From Pseudisothecium myosuroides (lineage: Eukaryota; Streptophyta; Bryopsida; Hypnales; Lembophyllaceae), in NCBI GenBank assembly GCA_951799445.1, contig OX637291.1:13766501-13830500 (forward strand): DNA of 64,000 nucleotides. Direction: 5' to 3'. The position numbers and the translations under genes are program-made. Below are positions 12,841 to 24,688 of the stretch, piece by piece. Every line of letters begins with the position of its first letter. Positions within the stretch are counted from its first letter, which is position 1. The notes under the pieces were generated by a model. That model was not told where the DNA came from. It ran no database searches and saw only the letters and a list, made by a program, of their open reading frames with translations.

Positions 12841-15369
12841 TACATTATAGGGGTTGTTCCACATCCCCGAGAATAAAATTTCTATGAAGACTGAGAACGT
12901 ATGGATTGAAAAGAGGAGCCAATAAAAAGTGGCCTTCTCTATGAAGAAGGTGTGTTCCCCCTTGAGTGTTGTGTGGAGAATGAGAATGAAGAATGGAAAA
13001 AAGTGTTCACCCATGATTTAGGACCAGTGTAGTAATTTTTTGGCGCGCATTCACATGATCTATACTTTGGAAGGGAATCATGAGACCTAAAATTAGAAGA
13101 GCGTCAACTATGTACACACGCACATGGTCTGACTGGTGTCGATTTGACTTCTGATATTTTTTTATGCTAAAGAATTCAAATTTTCTGTTGATTAGGACAG
13201 TAATCTGTTGATTTGATTCACTTTTCTATTGATTTATGCCCAGGACAACGCGACCAAATTAACAAAAAAAGAATTCTCAGATAGAGCACTCTATCTAACT
13301 TCGGTTATCCCTAATGACTCTGATAAAAAATGCCAAGAAAGTGACAACGGGATTGCTGGGAAAATAGCATCGCAAATTAGAGGTGAAAGTGGCAATGCAT
13401 CTGGGGTGAAAGCGGCACGCTTGCATGAAACATTTGCATGCAAAAACTACTTCATGCTCATTCTTCACTTCTGGAGGAGAAGAATCCCCATTCTCAATCT
13501 TCAAAGAATGGATCCTCCGCAAGCCTCCACAAGTCAATGGGAGAGTGTCATGTCCCCATTCTTTGAAGATTGAGAATGGGAAGAAGAAGGTGTGGCAATC
13601 CCTATTTTAAGACAATGCAGTAGAGTAATATAGAATTTCAAAAGTTGGGTGTAATATAGCATGCCGTTGGTGTTTGTTTTAATCCCTCAAGCCCCAAGGT
13701 ATGATTTCAAGTCGTTTTTCACTTTTGGGCAGGCCCTTCTTGATGCAATATTGTTGGATTCTTGTGAAAATTTTACTAGAGTTGTACTTCACTACTAGCT
13801 TCATGCCTAAATTTTTTCACAACAATCCAAGTTGCAATTAAAATGTTATGCCTCAAAAGGACATTTTTTTCAAAATAGGAGTAGATTGGGCAATGATGAT
13901 GGATAGGACCAATTGGTCTAAAAAAATTTATACATATTGTCAACAGACTTGTTAACATAATCCCAAAAGTTGATAGGCATAGGAGCACATGATTTTGACT
14001 TACAAACCTTTGAAATTGGACTATTTAGGTTTTGAACATTGCCCAAATGAAGAAAATTGGGCTTTCCTCCTCCACATCACGTGTTTTTCAATTAAGTTTA
14101 GTGCAGAATTTGGAAGTCAATATAAGGATTGTTGTTTTATTTTTTTGAAAAATAGTGAGTATTTTACTATGACTAGACGGACTCTCAAACACCTAATGTA
14201 TTTGCTAGAGGAATGGTGGTTCTATAGCACCAACTTTTTTGTAAGAGGGCACTAGTGCATTGGAGTTGGTGCTCTCCTTTGCCACCATGATCAATTTTAG
14301 GCTTGTTGTAGTTGAAAGTAGGTATGTTTTTAGACAAGGCGGGTATCGCATTAGGGTTGTTAGGGCAACCAATCCTTGCTTTGTTGCCCGGTCCTACTCA
14401 ATGTAATTAATTTGGAGTTTAGTTTCAAAATCGGTATGTCTTTGAAAGACGCGGATTGTAACTTTTGCATATTTGAATTTGAAGAAAAGTAGCTACTAAG
14501 AATTTAATACAATAGGAATAGAACCGGGAGATTTTGATAAAGAGAGGATGCAACCGATGCCCTTGGACAAACCCCCAGTTGCTTCTACAAAGAAAGAACA
14601 AATTATCTAGGCAACTCCAAAAAATTCCCGAAAGTTCACTTGGTTGGAGAGCACCTACCTTGTTTTTTCAAAAGGTAGGGAAACCCTAAATTGAGAATGT
14701 AGCCAACACAAGTCTAGATGTGGCAAATGACCTCACAATGAAATAATGAAAGAACCTTTCACCATGTGTAGAAGTTCACTGAATTTAATTATCAGTTAAA
14801 TGGCGACTTTTCAACCCAATTTCCACCCTTTCATCGCCAATTCCGAAAATTTGAGTCCCAATTGCACACATTAGATTCAAAAGTAAAGCTCTGAATTGGA
14901 ATGCAATCCATAAGGTATACAACTTGTTTTTGACAATGGCCCCATTTGCGCACTATAGAGTGTCCTATTTTTGGGAATGGGGGGAATATGATGTGGTTTA
15001 GCTAACTTCATTGTCGTGTGACAAATAACACATTACCACATTTTAATAATACATTTTAGGTTTAGACGTCTCAGTTTGCCTATACATCAAGAACAAATTA
15101 GACTGTAATCTACACTTCCTCAATTTTTATTAATTCCAAACTTGATGCAAAATTAGCAAAAAATAGTGTAATCTTCATTATTTCTATTCCTTGACCAGAG
15201 ATAAAATTATCCCCCCATGCCCCCCCCATCTTTCAACTGAACACTTGCTAAAATGCTTAACATTGTCAAGAATAGGTGATATATCGTAATGGATCTACTA
15301 TTCTTGCATTGGTGAAATAATTCGTGCACTCAAACCATGAGAGGATGTATGTCAATGTTGTACACTGTC
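12841..15369. other. Gene-free stretch
   Basis: Apart from the hairpin at 13487-13580 I see no gene or transposon end. Open frames at 13229-13573 and 13989-14255 carry no recognisable motif and no coding-like neighbours. Confidence 0.5.
13487..13580. repeat. 25-bp perfect inverted repeat (hairpin)
   Basis: CCCATTCTCAATCTTCAAAG and the next five bases (13487-13511) recur as a perfect reverse complement at 13556-13580, separated by 44 bases. If transcribed it would fold into a miRNA-precursor-sized hairpin. It could equally be a small foldback or MITE relic. Confidence 0.85.
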
Positions 15370-16727
15370 GTACTAAGGTAGTCTGCTCTAAAACCAACTG
15401 TCCTCTTGAAATAAACCACATAAAAAGCAATTGAATGGATATGAGGTGGTCCTTAAATGGACTACTTTAACCATTGATTGAATCGAGAAAAAAATATTCT
15501 TTATTGCAAGAGCCAATCATTGGCCTTGATTTCTCAAATCACTTTAGAAGTTGCAAGTGGACGCATTTTGGAAGATCTAGGATCACAAATAGGTACCTAC
15601 AACAAAAATCTTTGAAAATTCATAATTAATTCTAAATACTTCAAAAAATATGAAACCACTTGTGTCACGTTTGGAATCTATTTTTCTTTCTCTGAAAAAT
15701 GAGTTAAAATTTTTTCTATTCATGCAAACATATGGAAAAGGCAGACCAGCCCTTAACCCCTAAAGGTCAGAGACTATGTTTTCACCAAAACCGCTCCAAA
15801 ACTGCCATTTCTAATACAAGTACCAAATTTTAGAAAAAAAACTTTTTTGAGCACATGTAACCGTAAGATCTTATAGAAGACTGGTTTGAGAAGATGTGGA
15901 AAAAAATTCAGAATTTTCCACCGTGCGGAGTGGAAGATATTAGCGTTTGAATTGACAAAACCCCTTTTTTTGTCCCTGCGAAAATCCGGGCAGCTGCACT
16001 TCACAAGGTCACATTTGTATGAAAAAATGCCCCAAATGGTGGTTACTCTTTGGATTCATTTTTCTAGGCAAGTTGGCTACATGCTTGAAAAAATTCAGAT
16101 CATTTGGAATTGCACAACATATAGGAAAAAAATAGTAAGTAGAAAGAAGTAGAAAATGATTCAAAACACCAAATTGTTAAGAATTTATTTATGGAATTGA
16201 AAAATTCCAATCCCAACGGTTGTAATGTTGTAATAAATAATCTACATCCTATGATTTTATTTTTTTTCAAAAATATTGGAAATTGAGTTAAATAAAGGAC
16301 TTCAAAGTTTATTTTAGAGTAGAGATTCCATAACTACCCTCAAACTAAGAATCCTCATAACTTTTGACTCATTAATTCAAATGGAATGATTTAAAGCTTT
16401 CCACGTACATGTAAATCTAAAGAACCAATTTCAAATTTTTATTTAAAAATAAATAAAATTTTAAAGAATTTTTTTGAGCTGCCCGGGTTGCCCACCGTAC
16501 ACACAAAATTACATATCATACAATAACTTTTTAACCATGTAGTCAAAAGTTATGAAAATTGTTGGGCCTTAAAGCTACTCCTCGGGCACATCTTGTGTAA
16601 AAATTTCAAAGAAAAAAAATAAAAAATCCACTCGTAATGAGCTGCCCAAAATTGCTATGTTGTCAAAAAACGGTGTTTGGACCTTTAGGGGTTAAATGGT
16701 CACTTTTAGAGCAGACTACCTTAGTAC
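15370..16727. mobile_element. TIR element split by a nested TTAA element
   Basis: A 24-bp perfect terminal inverted repeat starting GTACTAAGGTAGTCTGCTC lies at 15370-15393 and 16704-16727. The element's own sequence is 15370-15756 plus 16692-16727, about 420 bp. The rest is TTAA copy 2 inserted into it. Ends share TA + AGGTAG with 6077-6924 and 50011-50395. No coding frame is present. Confidence 0.75.
15757..16691 (+). mobile_element. TTAA-flanked non-autonomous element, copy 2 (nested)
   Basis: This 935-bp copy has the best ends: CCCCTAAAGGTC on the left and the complement of CCCCTAAAGGTCC on the right, with TTAA on both sides (15753-15756 and 16692-16695). The interior follows copies 1 and 3, including the GGGCAGCTGCACTTCACAAG block. 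It lies inside another TIR element and is therefore the younger insertion. No transposase is encoded. Confidence 0.88.
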
Positions 16728-18511
16728 TTGCAGCAAAAACTATCCAACATAGCCGTACTTCATCTATCCATGACAATAAAATTTAGTATTGGATGCTTGT
16801 GACCTATGGAAAATTATACTTTCAAAACCAACTTTCAAGAAATTTTGTTTCTAATGCTTTTGGAAATGGAGAACTTGAAGACAACACTGAGTCAATCCAT
16901 ATAGTATACTTTTAAATTATGAACTTGTCAAATGTATGGTATAACTTATACTGTAGAGGATTCTCTTTTTCATCTGTTCTAGAGATGAAATCAAATCTCC
17001 ACAAGGATCCAAGTGAATCTCAACCAATGTATCCATGATACATGACACCAACATTCGGTAACGTGGGTACTCCCAAAACTGCCAGTTTTTGCTATTGTGT
17101 CTAGACTAGTCAAATTTTCATATTTTCTTATTGGCAAGTGAAAGGAGGTTCTAATGCACCAAAGAACGTGACAATTGGATATTGTACGCAAAAATTATAA
17201 AAGAACAAAGTTTGGTTCTAAAATAGTTCCTTCTACATAGGTTCATAATTGATTTTGGAGATGTACATAGAGTAAAGATGGCGGTTTAGACTCAATGGCG
17301 CATTTTTGGGTGCCCACCTTAAGTATTGCTGACCTTTGACTAAATTTTGATCATAATTCCATGACATTTGGAATTATTCTTATCATTTTAAGAACTTTTC
17401 ATACAAATTCATGCTATTTAAAGTGATTTTGTAATCAAATTTTACTTGGTAAATTCCTCAAATAGGAAAAATCAAATTAAAAAATCATTTAAAAAATTGT
17501 AGAGTAAATTATTTTGAGAAGTCCTAAATCAATCATAATTATGCATGTTACATCCTTTAACTTCTTTAACCTCATATTTATGATTTCATAGTATGTTAGA
17601 ATCTTTGAATCATTCTAATTTGATTGATAAAATAAAAGTTTTGACAAGTTGAATTTAGTGGCATCTCTTAGCACCTATAGAATCAATGTTTTCAATTATT
17701 TATTTGAATAATTAAAATTTTAGGATTTATATAATTAATCACCATTTAAAAATTTTCAAAATAGAAAATAAGAAATCAAGAATGTATCAAAATATTTATT
17801 AATTTTTTCATGTGTTCTCAACTTAGTTTCCATTTCAAAGATATACAAATTACTCAATATAAAATTTGAAGATGACACTTTACCTTTGGAAAAGATTGTT
17901 CTTGAAATTCAAGCATCAGAATCTTGCGATTGATGAGGTCGTCTACTTTAATATTTATAAGGATATATTCCAATAAATTAGTTTACAAATCATATGGTTG
18001 GATCTATTAATTATAATAATAATAATAAATTAGCATTTTGAAAAAAAAGATTTTATAGGATAGTTTTTTTAATTGAAACACCCAAATTTAATATTGTAGG
18101 AGTTATAAAATTCCTACGTCCTTAGAGCCTGAACTTCATTCTTCAAGTTCGCTCTTTTTACCTTGAAGACTTGTTATTTCACATCAATTTAAAAAAAATA
18201 GCACAAAAATATAAATGTTTGATTATCAAATTTTCTTTATGTGTCTTTTTGTATTACCTACATATTTTTAAAATTGTTCCACTAAAATACTACAATATGA
18301 GATTACAAGTGTACAAGAGATATATCCAATACACTTGAGACTTTTATCATATCCAATGAACTCCATGCCGTGATAGGGCCTATATAACCTAAATATTTGA
18401 AGTAACTACTATATTCTTAAAGTTTTCAAGTCATCACTTCATTCCTAAAATTGCCACTTTATTTTATATACCTTTTCATTCTTGAAGTTGCACTTCTATC
18501 ATTATTAACCT
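16728..18511. other. Gene-free AT-rich stretch
   Basis: No gene was seen. 17440-17640 resembles parts of 11020-11330 and 41280-41520 (blocks around CCTCATATTTAT and CTTTAACTTC), so an old dispersed repeat of unknown class may be present. Confidence 0.45.
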
Positions 18512-18515
18512 TTAA

Positions 18516-19448
18516 CCCCTAAAGGTTTTTGACTATGTTTTCACCCAAATCGTTCCAAAATTACCAATTCTAAAACAAGTACCAAATCTTAGAAAAAAAA
18601 CATTTCTGAACACATGTAACCGTAGGATCTTGTAGTACACTAGTTTAAAAAGATGCGGAAAAAAATTCAGAATTTTCCACCATGTGGATTGCAAGATATT
18701 AGCGTTTGAATTAGCAAAAATCCTTTTTTTGTCCCTGCGAAAAAACGGGCAGCTGCCCTTCACAAGGTCACATTTGTATAAAAAAATGTCCAAAATGGTG
18801 GTTACTCCTTGGATTCATTCTTCAGGGCAAGTTGGCTACTTGCTTGAAAAATTTCAGATCATTTGGAATTGTACAACATATAGGAAAAATATAGTAAGTA
18901 GAAAGAGGTAGAGGATGACTCGAAATACTAAATTATCAAGAATTTTGTTATGGAATTGAAAAATGCCAATCCCAACGGTTGTAATGTTGTAATAAACAAT
19001 CTACACCCAATTTTATTTTTTTTCAAAAATATTGAAAATTGAGTTAAATAAAGGACTTCACAGTTTATTTTAGAGTAGAAATTCTATAACTACCCTCAAA
19101 CTAAAACTCCTCATAACTTTCATCTCATTAATCCAAATGGAGTGATTCAAAGCTTTCCACGTGTATACAAATCTATAAAACCAATTTCAAATTTTTATTT
19201 TTCAAAAAAAAAAATTTTAAAGAATTTTTTTTGAGCTGCCTAGGCTGCCCGCCGAAAGCGGAAAATTACATATCATGCAATAACTTTTTAACCATGTAGT
19301 CAAAAATTATGAAAATTGTTGGGCCTTGAAGCTACTTCTTAGGTACATCTTGTGTGAAATTTTCAAAAATTAAAATCAAAATTTCCATTTGTAGTGAGCT
19401 ACCAAAAATCGCTATGTTGCCAAAAAATGGTGTTTGGTCCTTTAGGGA
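18516..19448 (+). mobile_element. TTAA-flanked non-autonomous element, copy 3
   Basis: A 933-bp copy starts CCCCTAAAGG and ends CCTTTAGGGA (one terminal change), with TTAA on both sides (18512-18515 and 19449-19452). It has the same internal order of blocks as copies 1 and 2. No transposase is encoded. Confidence 0.87.
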
Positions 19449-19689
19449 TTAAACAATGCCGCAACCATTTTTATGCCAATGAGTGACAAAGAATCTTCCT
19501 ATATAGGACAAAAGTGCAGACATTCATTTTTGAAATTTTGTATGAAAAGGGGAGGTCTTGCACAATAGTTCGACTTTCAATGAGTGATCTTGGATTTTTT
19601 TAAGCCAGTAATTCACATAGTATAAAAAGGAATGATCTCCATGGTCACCAGCATATCCTTAAAAGATTGAAGTTGTTTCATTCAATCAA

Positions 19690-20250
19690 TCACTAATTTA
19701 TGCTAGAAGTTAACGTTGAAACTTTGACTTCATGCTTGAAGTAACATAATCTTTCACTGAAGTCAATAGTTGCATATGTCACTTCATCTTTGAAGTCAAG
19801 GATTGAATTTGTATTTCATCATGAAGTTACAGCTGCATTTGTCACTTCATCCTTGAAGTTGACAGCTACATCTATTACTTTATTTCAAAGTCCACGACTG
19901 CATACGTCACTTCATCTCAAAGTCCACGACTGCACCTATCACTTCATTCTCGAAGTTGACGGCTCTTGAAGTTGTTACTTAATCCATTCTAAAGTTGACG
20001 CTTGTATCTATCACTTCATTCCCGAAGTTGACAGCTCAAGTTGTCACTTCATTCTAAAGTTGAAGCCTGCATCTATTACCTCATTTTCAAAGTCGGCAGC
20101 TATTACTTTAAGCCCCAAGTCAACTGCTAAAGCTCAAGCCAATACTTCATGCCGAGATGCAATTTATCATATGGCTGAAACTTTAAAATTGTCACTTTGT
20201 CTCCCATGGTGCCCAATGACGTTGTCTTCATCTTACAGTGTCACTTAACC
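19690..20250 (+). repeat. Tandem array of hairpin-forming CACTTCAT-CTTGAAGT units
   Basis: Irregular units of about 25-60 bp each contain ACTTCATCCTTGAAGTTGAC-like sequence, whose two halves (ACTTCA and TGAAGT) are complementary. Isolated units continue to about 20850. The family matches the cores of the elements at 35465-36454 (opposite orientation) and 41690-42370 (same orientation), but no long terminal arms are visible here. The ORF at 20060-20248 simply reads through the repeats. Confidence 0.85.
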
Positions 20251-20905
20251 TCTTAAAGAATATATTGAATTTTCAATAGTCACTTGAATTGTCCAATTAT
20301 TAACTAAACTATCCACTCATCCACCAATTGTCTACCCAATCCATCCATCCAAGGTCATTTGCCATAAATGCAATTGCCAAAAGATAAATGTTCATTTATT
20401 TTTGGATACAATTTTAGATGCAATTTCTCCACAAACACTAGGGTTGCATGCAACCTAAAGTATCATTACACTCTTGAAGTCAAAACTACTTCTTGATTCC
20501 GAAAGTTGTAGTTGTCACTTCATTTTGTCAATCCTTTTTAATATAGTGCAATGGATCACTTTATTTTTTGATACATTTCTTGTTTTATTCATGATGTTGT
20601 TGTTGTTACTTCCGAGGTTACTTCCAATTCCTTTCTCACTTCATGCATTCATAAAGCAACAACTTCATTCTTTCAATTTGAAGCCACACTTCATTTTTAA
20701 TTTTAGAATTGATACTATAATATATAAAAATTTGAATCTATGACTTCATTCCTAAAGTTGAAGTTTTCATGTCATTTTTTAATTCCTAAAGTTGTCTCTT
20801 GAGCCACCACTTACAATCATTACCAACACTACTTTATTTCTTCCTAAATTTGAAGTTATGAGGATTATATTTTATCATGTATTGCAAAAGAGTCACCATT
20901 TTATT

Positions 20906-21102
20906 CACTACCACAATGTGTAGTGCTTTAAGCATAGTTCAAGTAGGATGATTTTTTGTAATGACTTATTATGTGACCATTTAGAAAGATCTTCAATAAC
21001 ATTTACGAAAAATTATACATGTAATTCTTATAATTAATTTACTCGAAAATCATCCTACTAGCAGTCTAGGACTATACTTAAAATCCTCACATTGTGGTAG
21101 TG
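20906..21102. mobile_element. CACTA-type MITE
   Basis: A 197-bp element starts CACTACCACAATGTG and ends with its complement. Similarity of the arms extends about 50 bp inward to GTAGGATGATTTT. It is flanked by a 3-bp duplication ATT (20903-20905 and 21103-21105). CACTA ends with a 3-bp duplication are the signature of the CACTA/EnSpm superfamily. It is too short to encode a protein. Confidence 0.8.
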
Positions 21103-21948
21103 ATTCTTTGAAGTTATGCTTCATTCACAAAGTTGATGTTGCCAATTTATTCATTTCTTAAATGACCAATTTATTCTTGAGGTGTTGAGAATTTCATTTT
21201 TGAGGTGTTGCTTTGTCTTCTTTGACATTTGAGGCATTTTTGAGTTATTGTTGCATTTTAAAACCAACTTCTTTAGCTATTAGTCTTTCTAGGTTTTATG
21301 GAAAGGGAGATTCTTCTTTCCTTTTCAAAGAATTTCCAAGTTATATAATGGTGTGATAGAATTAATTTTTGTAGTAAAAAAAATGAGGTTGTTTTTGGAT
21401 TATACTACCCTAGTGCTATGAGCCTTCTATGAGGGCGTGGAATTGAGGTTTTTTTTCCTCTACTTGAAGAAAGAAGAAAAAACTTGTTCTATATTTTTAG
21501 CTCATAATTTTGTGTTTTGAAATCTCAACTAGCTAATCTAGGTCCATAGCTGCTTCCAAATATGAATTCAAAATTTTCAAATGTTGTCATCTGTGGTAAA
21601 CAAATTATTCTTGCAATTTCCCTCAAGCTACATTAAATCACCCTTTGTAGAAGCTCAAAGCACAACACCAAAATGGTGATTAACTGTGGTCTAACTATTT
21701 ATCATAAGAACATACAATTCAACATCTATTGTAATGGTGGCATTGTTGTATTCGTGGTGTGTAGGGTTATTGTTGTTAAATTGATTATACTAATCTTCAT
21801 ACTAACCAATTATTTATCAATACTAATAACAATTTTAATGAAGTATAACAAAATCTATCCCCACATTTTTCTCAAAGGATCCTTTTTCATTTATAAAATT
21901 TCAAGGTGCCTTCTTTATAGAATTAAATTTTTTTTTCAAGCGGACAAG

Positions 21949-22238
21949 TGCTTTAATGCCACATTTAACTACTTTTGGACTATTGAAAGTCCAGAATTAA
22001 TAATAGTCATCAGGAGAAAAAAAAATGTTCATCAGGAGATAATTCAAAACATCGAGAGTTCTATGCAAAACATCGAGAGATCAATACAAAACATCCGGAG
22101 ATCTATACAAACATCAGGAGATCAATAGAAACATCGGGAGATCTCCCGATGATTTTTTTAAGAGATCTCCCAATGTAAAGTCCAGAATTCATTGAATAGT
22201 CCAAAAGTAGTTAAATATGGCATTTTACATTGGTTATT
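21949..22238. mobile_element. Small foldback element with GGAGATC tandem core
   Basis: About 45-50 bp near 21957-22003 (ACTACTTTTGGACTATT and GTCCAGAATT) recur inverted at 22180-22238. Between them lie five or six units of about 20 bp built on CATCNGGAGATC, closed by a palindrome CGGGAGATCTCCCG. The architecture (arms plus short tandem core) is like the larger foldback at 35.1-36.8 kb, although the sequences differ. Confidence 0.75.
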
Positions 22239-23690
22239 CTTGGTTGAAGGCCATTTTACAATTTTTTTGTGGTGGAAGCTTAAAAAGAACCCGGCGACTA
22301 TTCCTTACTCTGGATTAGGATTCCCGACTTGAGATTTTTTTTTGTTAAGCCCTTTGCAAGTCAGGCTCTAAGACCTTATGCCCAAAAATCTTGTATTGGG
22401 ATTCCTAACCCTATCTGTTTTTTTTTTCCTATCATCAGTTTTTCCTTTTGGATGAAATAAGATTAATCCCATCCCTCCGTGCAGTCATTCCCTATATATT
22501 TAGAGGATGGCCATCCTTATGTGTTAGAGGTTTGATACTCTTCAAATGTGGATGAATAGTGCTATAGGCCCCTCATAATATTCTCTTGACTCTCAATCCT
22601 AATGTGTCAAAGAATGGCCCTTGAAATCACTATTCATCCTAAATTTGGTTTCTTCATCTTCTATTCTTGTCAATGAGTAGTCCCTTGACTATTTATGGGT
22701 CATATTTGGTAAAGAAGGATGAGGGGCAAGGAAATTGAGGGCTCTCAAAATTAAAGCCGCTTCACATTATAGATTGGTAGAAAGGTGGGAAGGCAAATGG
22801 TCTTCTCAATGGCCTCTCAATATTTGAAAAGTATTCCACGATGAAGTTGGATGAAGTGGTGGACTACTTGGAAATTCTCCAAAATGGTGTTTGAACAATG
22901 TTAATAGATTCTTCTTTATGTACTTCCAAGTTCCAGGTGAAAGCGACCTCTAGACGCAGGCAATTTTTTTTCTTCCACCTTCTCAAAACAACCTCAGAAA
23001 AATAAACGCCACCTAGAATCCAAAACCTTCTAGGAAAAGTGCTACGCTTTCAGCACCTTGCTGCCGGAAACCTCCGAAGACTTTTATTGCCAATGAAAGG
23101 ATTCACCAACCATTTTATCATCCATGTTCGCCCTTCCTACCTCTCTAGTGTGAAATCCCACTTGCATTCACAAAAAAGAAAGTTGGTTACCGCCCGTCTT
23201 CCTACCTCTCATGTACAACAGCCCTTAGATGGAATTTTTATTTTTTATTTTTTAAACATACAACCTTCAAGGGCCACAACTCACATGAAAAATTTGAGAG
23301 TGCCAAGATTGACGAGTAAGGGTAAGGATGCTCTTAGAGGATAGCCCACCCAATGCCCCCCCCTCCTCCCCACCGAAGTGACCGAACTGTCCACCCTACC
23401 CACGAGAGATTCAGTAGGGCCGCGCACGCAGCCGCCCGCGAGTAGAATAAGAAGCAGAACTCGCAACCGTCGCAATACTCGCAACGGCCCCGCAACGGCC
23501 CCGCAACGCCTTCAGTCACCGTTCCCGTCCCCGGAAACGCGCTGCATTTGTGGCCCTTCAGTTGGCCCTTGGGCCCCGACGACGAGCAGTCATCATCCGC
23601 CCGCCCGCCCTCCGCCCAGCGACAGATTCCTCCGATCCCCTTTCACGGACACCCCTTCCCCCACCTCGCAAGCCGCTTCCCCTCTCCTTC
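22239..23690. other. Gene-free stretch upstream of PHT1
   Basis: The left part is AT-rich. From about 23340 GC content rises steeply with pyrimidine-rich and CCGCAACGG-type short repeats, probably the distal promoter of the transporter gene. No coding exon is supported. Confidence 0.5.
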
Positions 23691-24688
23691 CCTTCCTATA
23701 ATATATTTTCCTCCCATTTCCCAACTGCAGAACATGTGCGATCACCGAGCTCAGGGACTCGCCGCAACGAACTTGTAGGCCATGGTGAGACTCCTCCCTT
23801 GTAGCTAGGTCCTGCTTCAGGTGGTTGCTTCGGGTTACGACTTTGCTGTGGGAGTCAGGAATTTTGGAGTTCTTAATCGTTGGGAGTCTTGGGACCTGCA
23901 GCTGCCGTTGGTTGTGACGGTTGAATCTCTTGGAATCTTGGGCGCTTTCTTGCTTTTGGGAAGTTTGGAGCTTTTGGAGCTCATTTGGAGGTTGTGAGAT
24001 TCTTGTCTTGTCTTGTGGGGTGGGGTGGGGTGAGAATTGAGATGGGGGCGCATTGCGAGATGAGTTGCTTTTTGGGGGTGGGAATTTGGAGCGGCGTGAA
24101 TCGTTTATGTTGAGTTTGGGGGTTCTTTTTTTTGTTTTGACGTGGGGGTTGAGGAAGTGGAGAATGCGAATTCTGTGTGCTGGCTTGGGAATGTAGGTGA
24201 GTTGGAGGGGCTTGCGAGAGGGTGGCAGTTGGAATTGGACAGGAAGTATTGGTTGGGATGTGGTGGTGGAAGTGGAGAACTGTAGAGACTGGGGCTGTGG
24301 GAAGAATCGGTGAACGTTCATTGTTGAGAGGGGGGAGTGTGACTTTGGATTTGGATTTGGATTTGGATTTGGATTTGGATTCGTAGCCGTGGGCGTGCAT
24401 TTGTGTTTTGGAGATGTAGGTGCGTGGATTTGTGTTTTGGAGTGTGACTCATTTGTGGAATGCTTGAGAATCGGGTTCAGTAACCGCCTGCGAGTGGCGT
24501 AACGGTAGAGGGTCTTGTTGATGAATGATCGTCCTCGCGATGGTGGTTGCAGTTACTTCCTCCACCGCTTTTGACTTCCGAATTCCTTATACTGTTTGCG
24601 GGTGTCTCGATGCAGGAGTGACGCAGCGGTTGTGATCAGAGGGGACACAAAAGCGGAGAGAGTGAGTGAGTGACCTTCGTCGGTCAAG
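23691..24688 (+). promoter_or_regulatory. PHT1 core promoter, 5' leader and probable leader intron
   Basis: TATAATATA near 23697 is a likely TATA box. A leader exon would start about 30-60 bp downstream and end at GCCATG followed by GTGAGA (23783). A good acceptor, TCTCGATGCAG, ends at 24615, so a leader intron of about 830 bp is likely. The remaining 5' leader runs to the ATG at 24689. The intron contains a GGATTT hexamer run (24345-24381). I infer this from splice signals only. Confidence 0.45.
24345..24381 (+). repeat. GGATTT hexamer microsatellite
   Basis: About six to seven perfect GGATTT repeats lie inside the presumed leader intron of the phosphate transporter gene. Confidence 0.9.

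Noticed and set aside
21673..22128. 151-codon plus frame
   Set aside because: The C-terminal half is translation of the GGAGATC tandem core and the first half is AT-rich hydrophobic noise.
23593..24321. 242-codon open frame on the minus strand
   Set aside because: Antisense to the PHT1 promoter and leader; Pro/Ser/Lys-rich composition comes from the T/G-rich leader and hexamer repeats, and it has no motif.
24488..24505. tRNA A-box-like TGGCGTAACGG
   Set aside because: No cloverleaf or B box follows; it lies in the presumed PHT1 leader intron.
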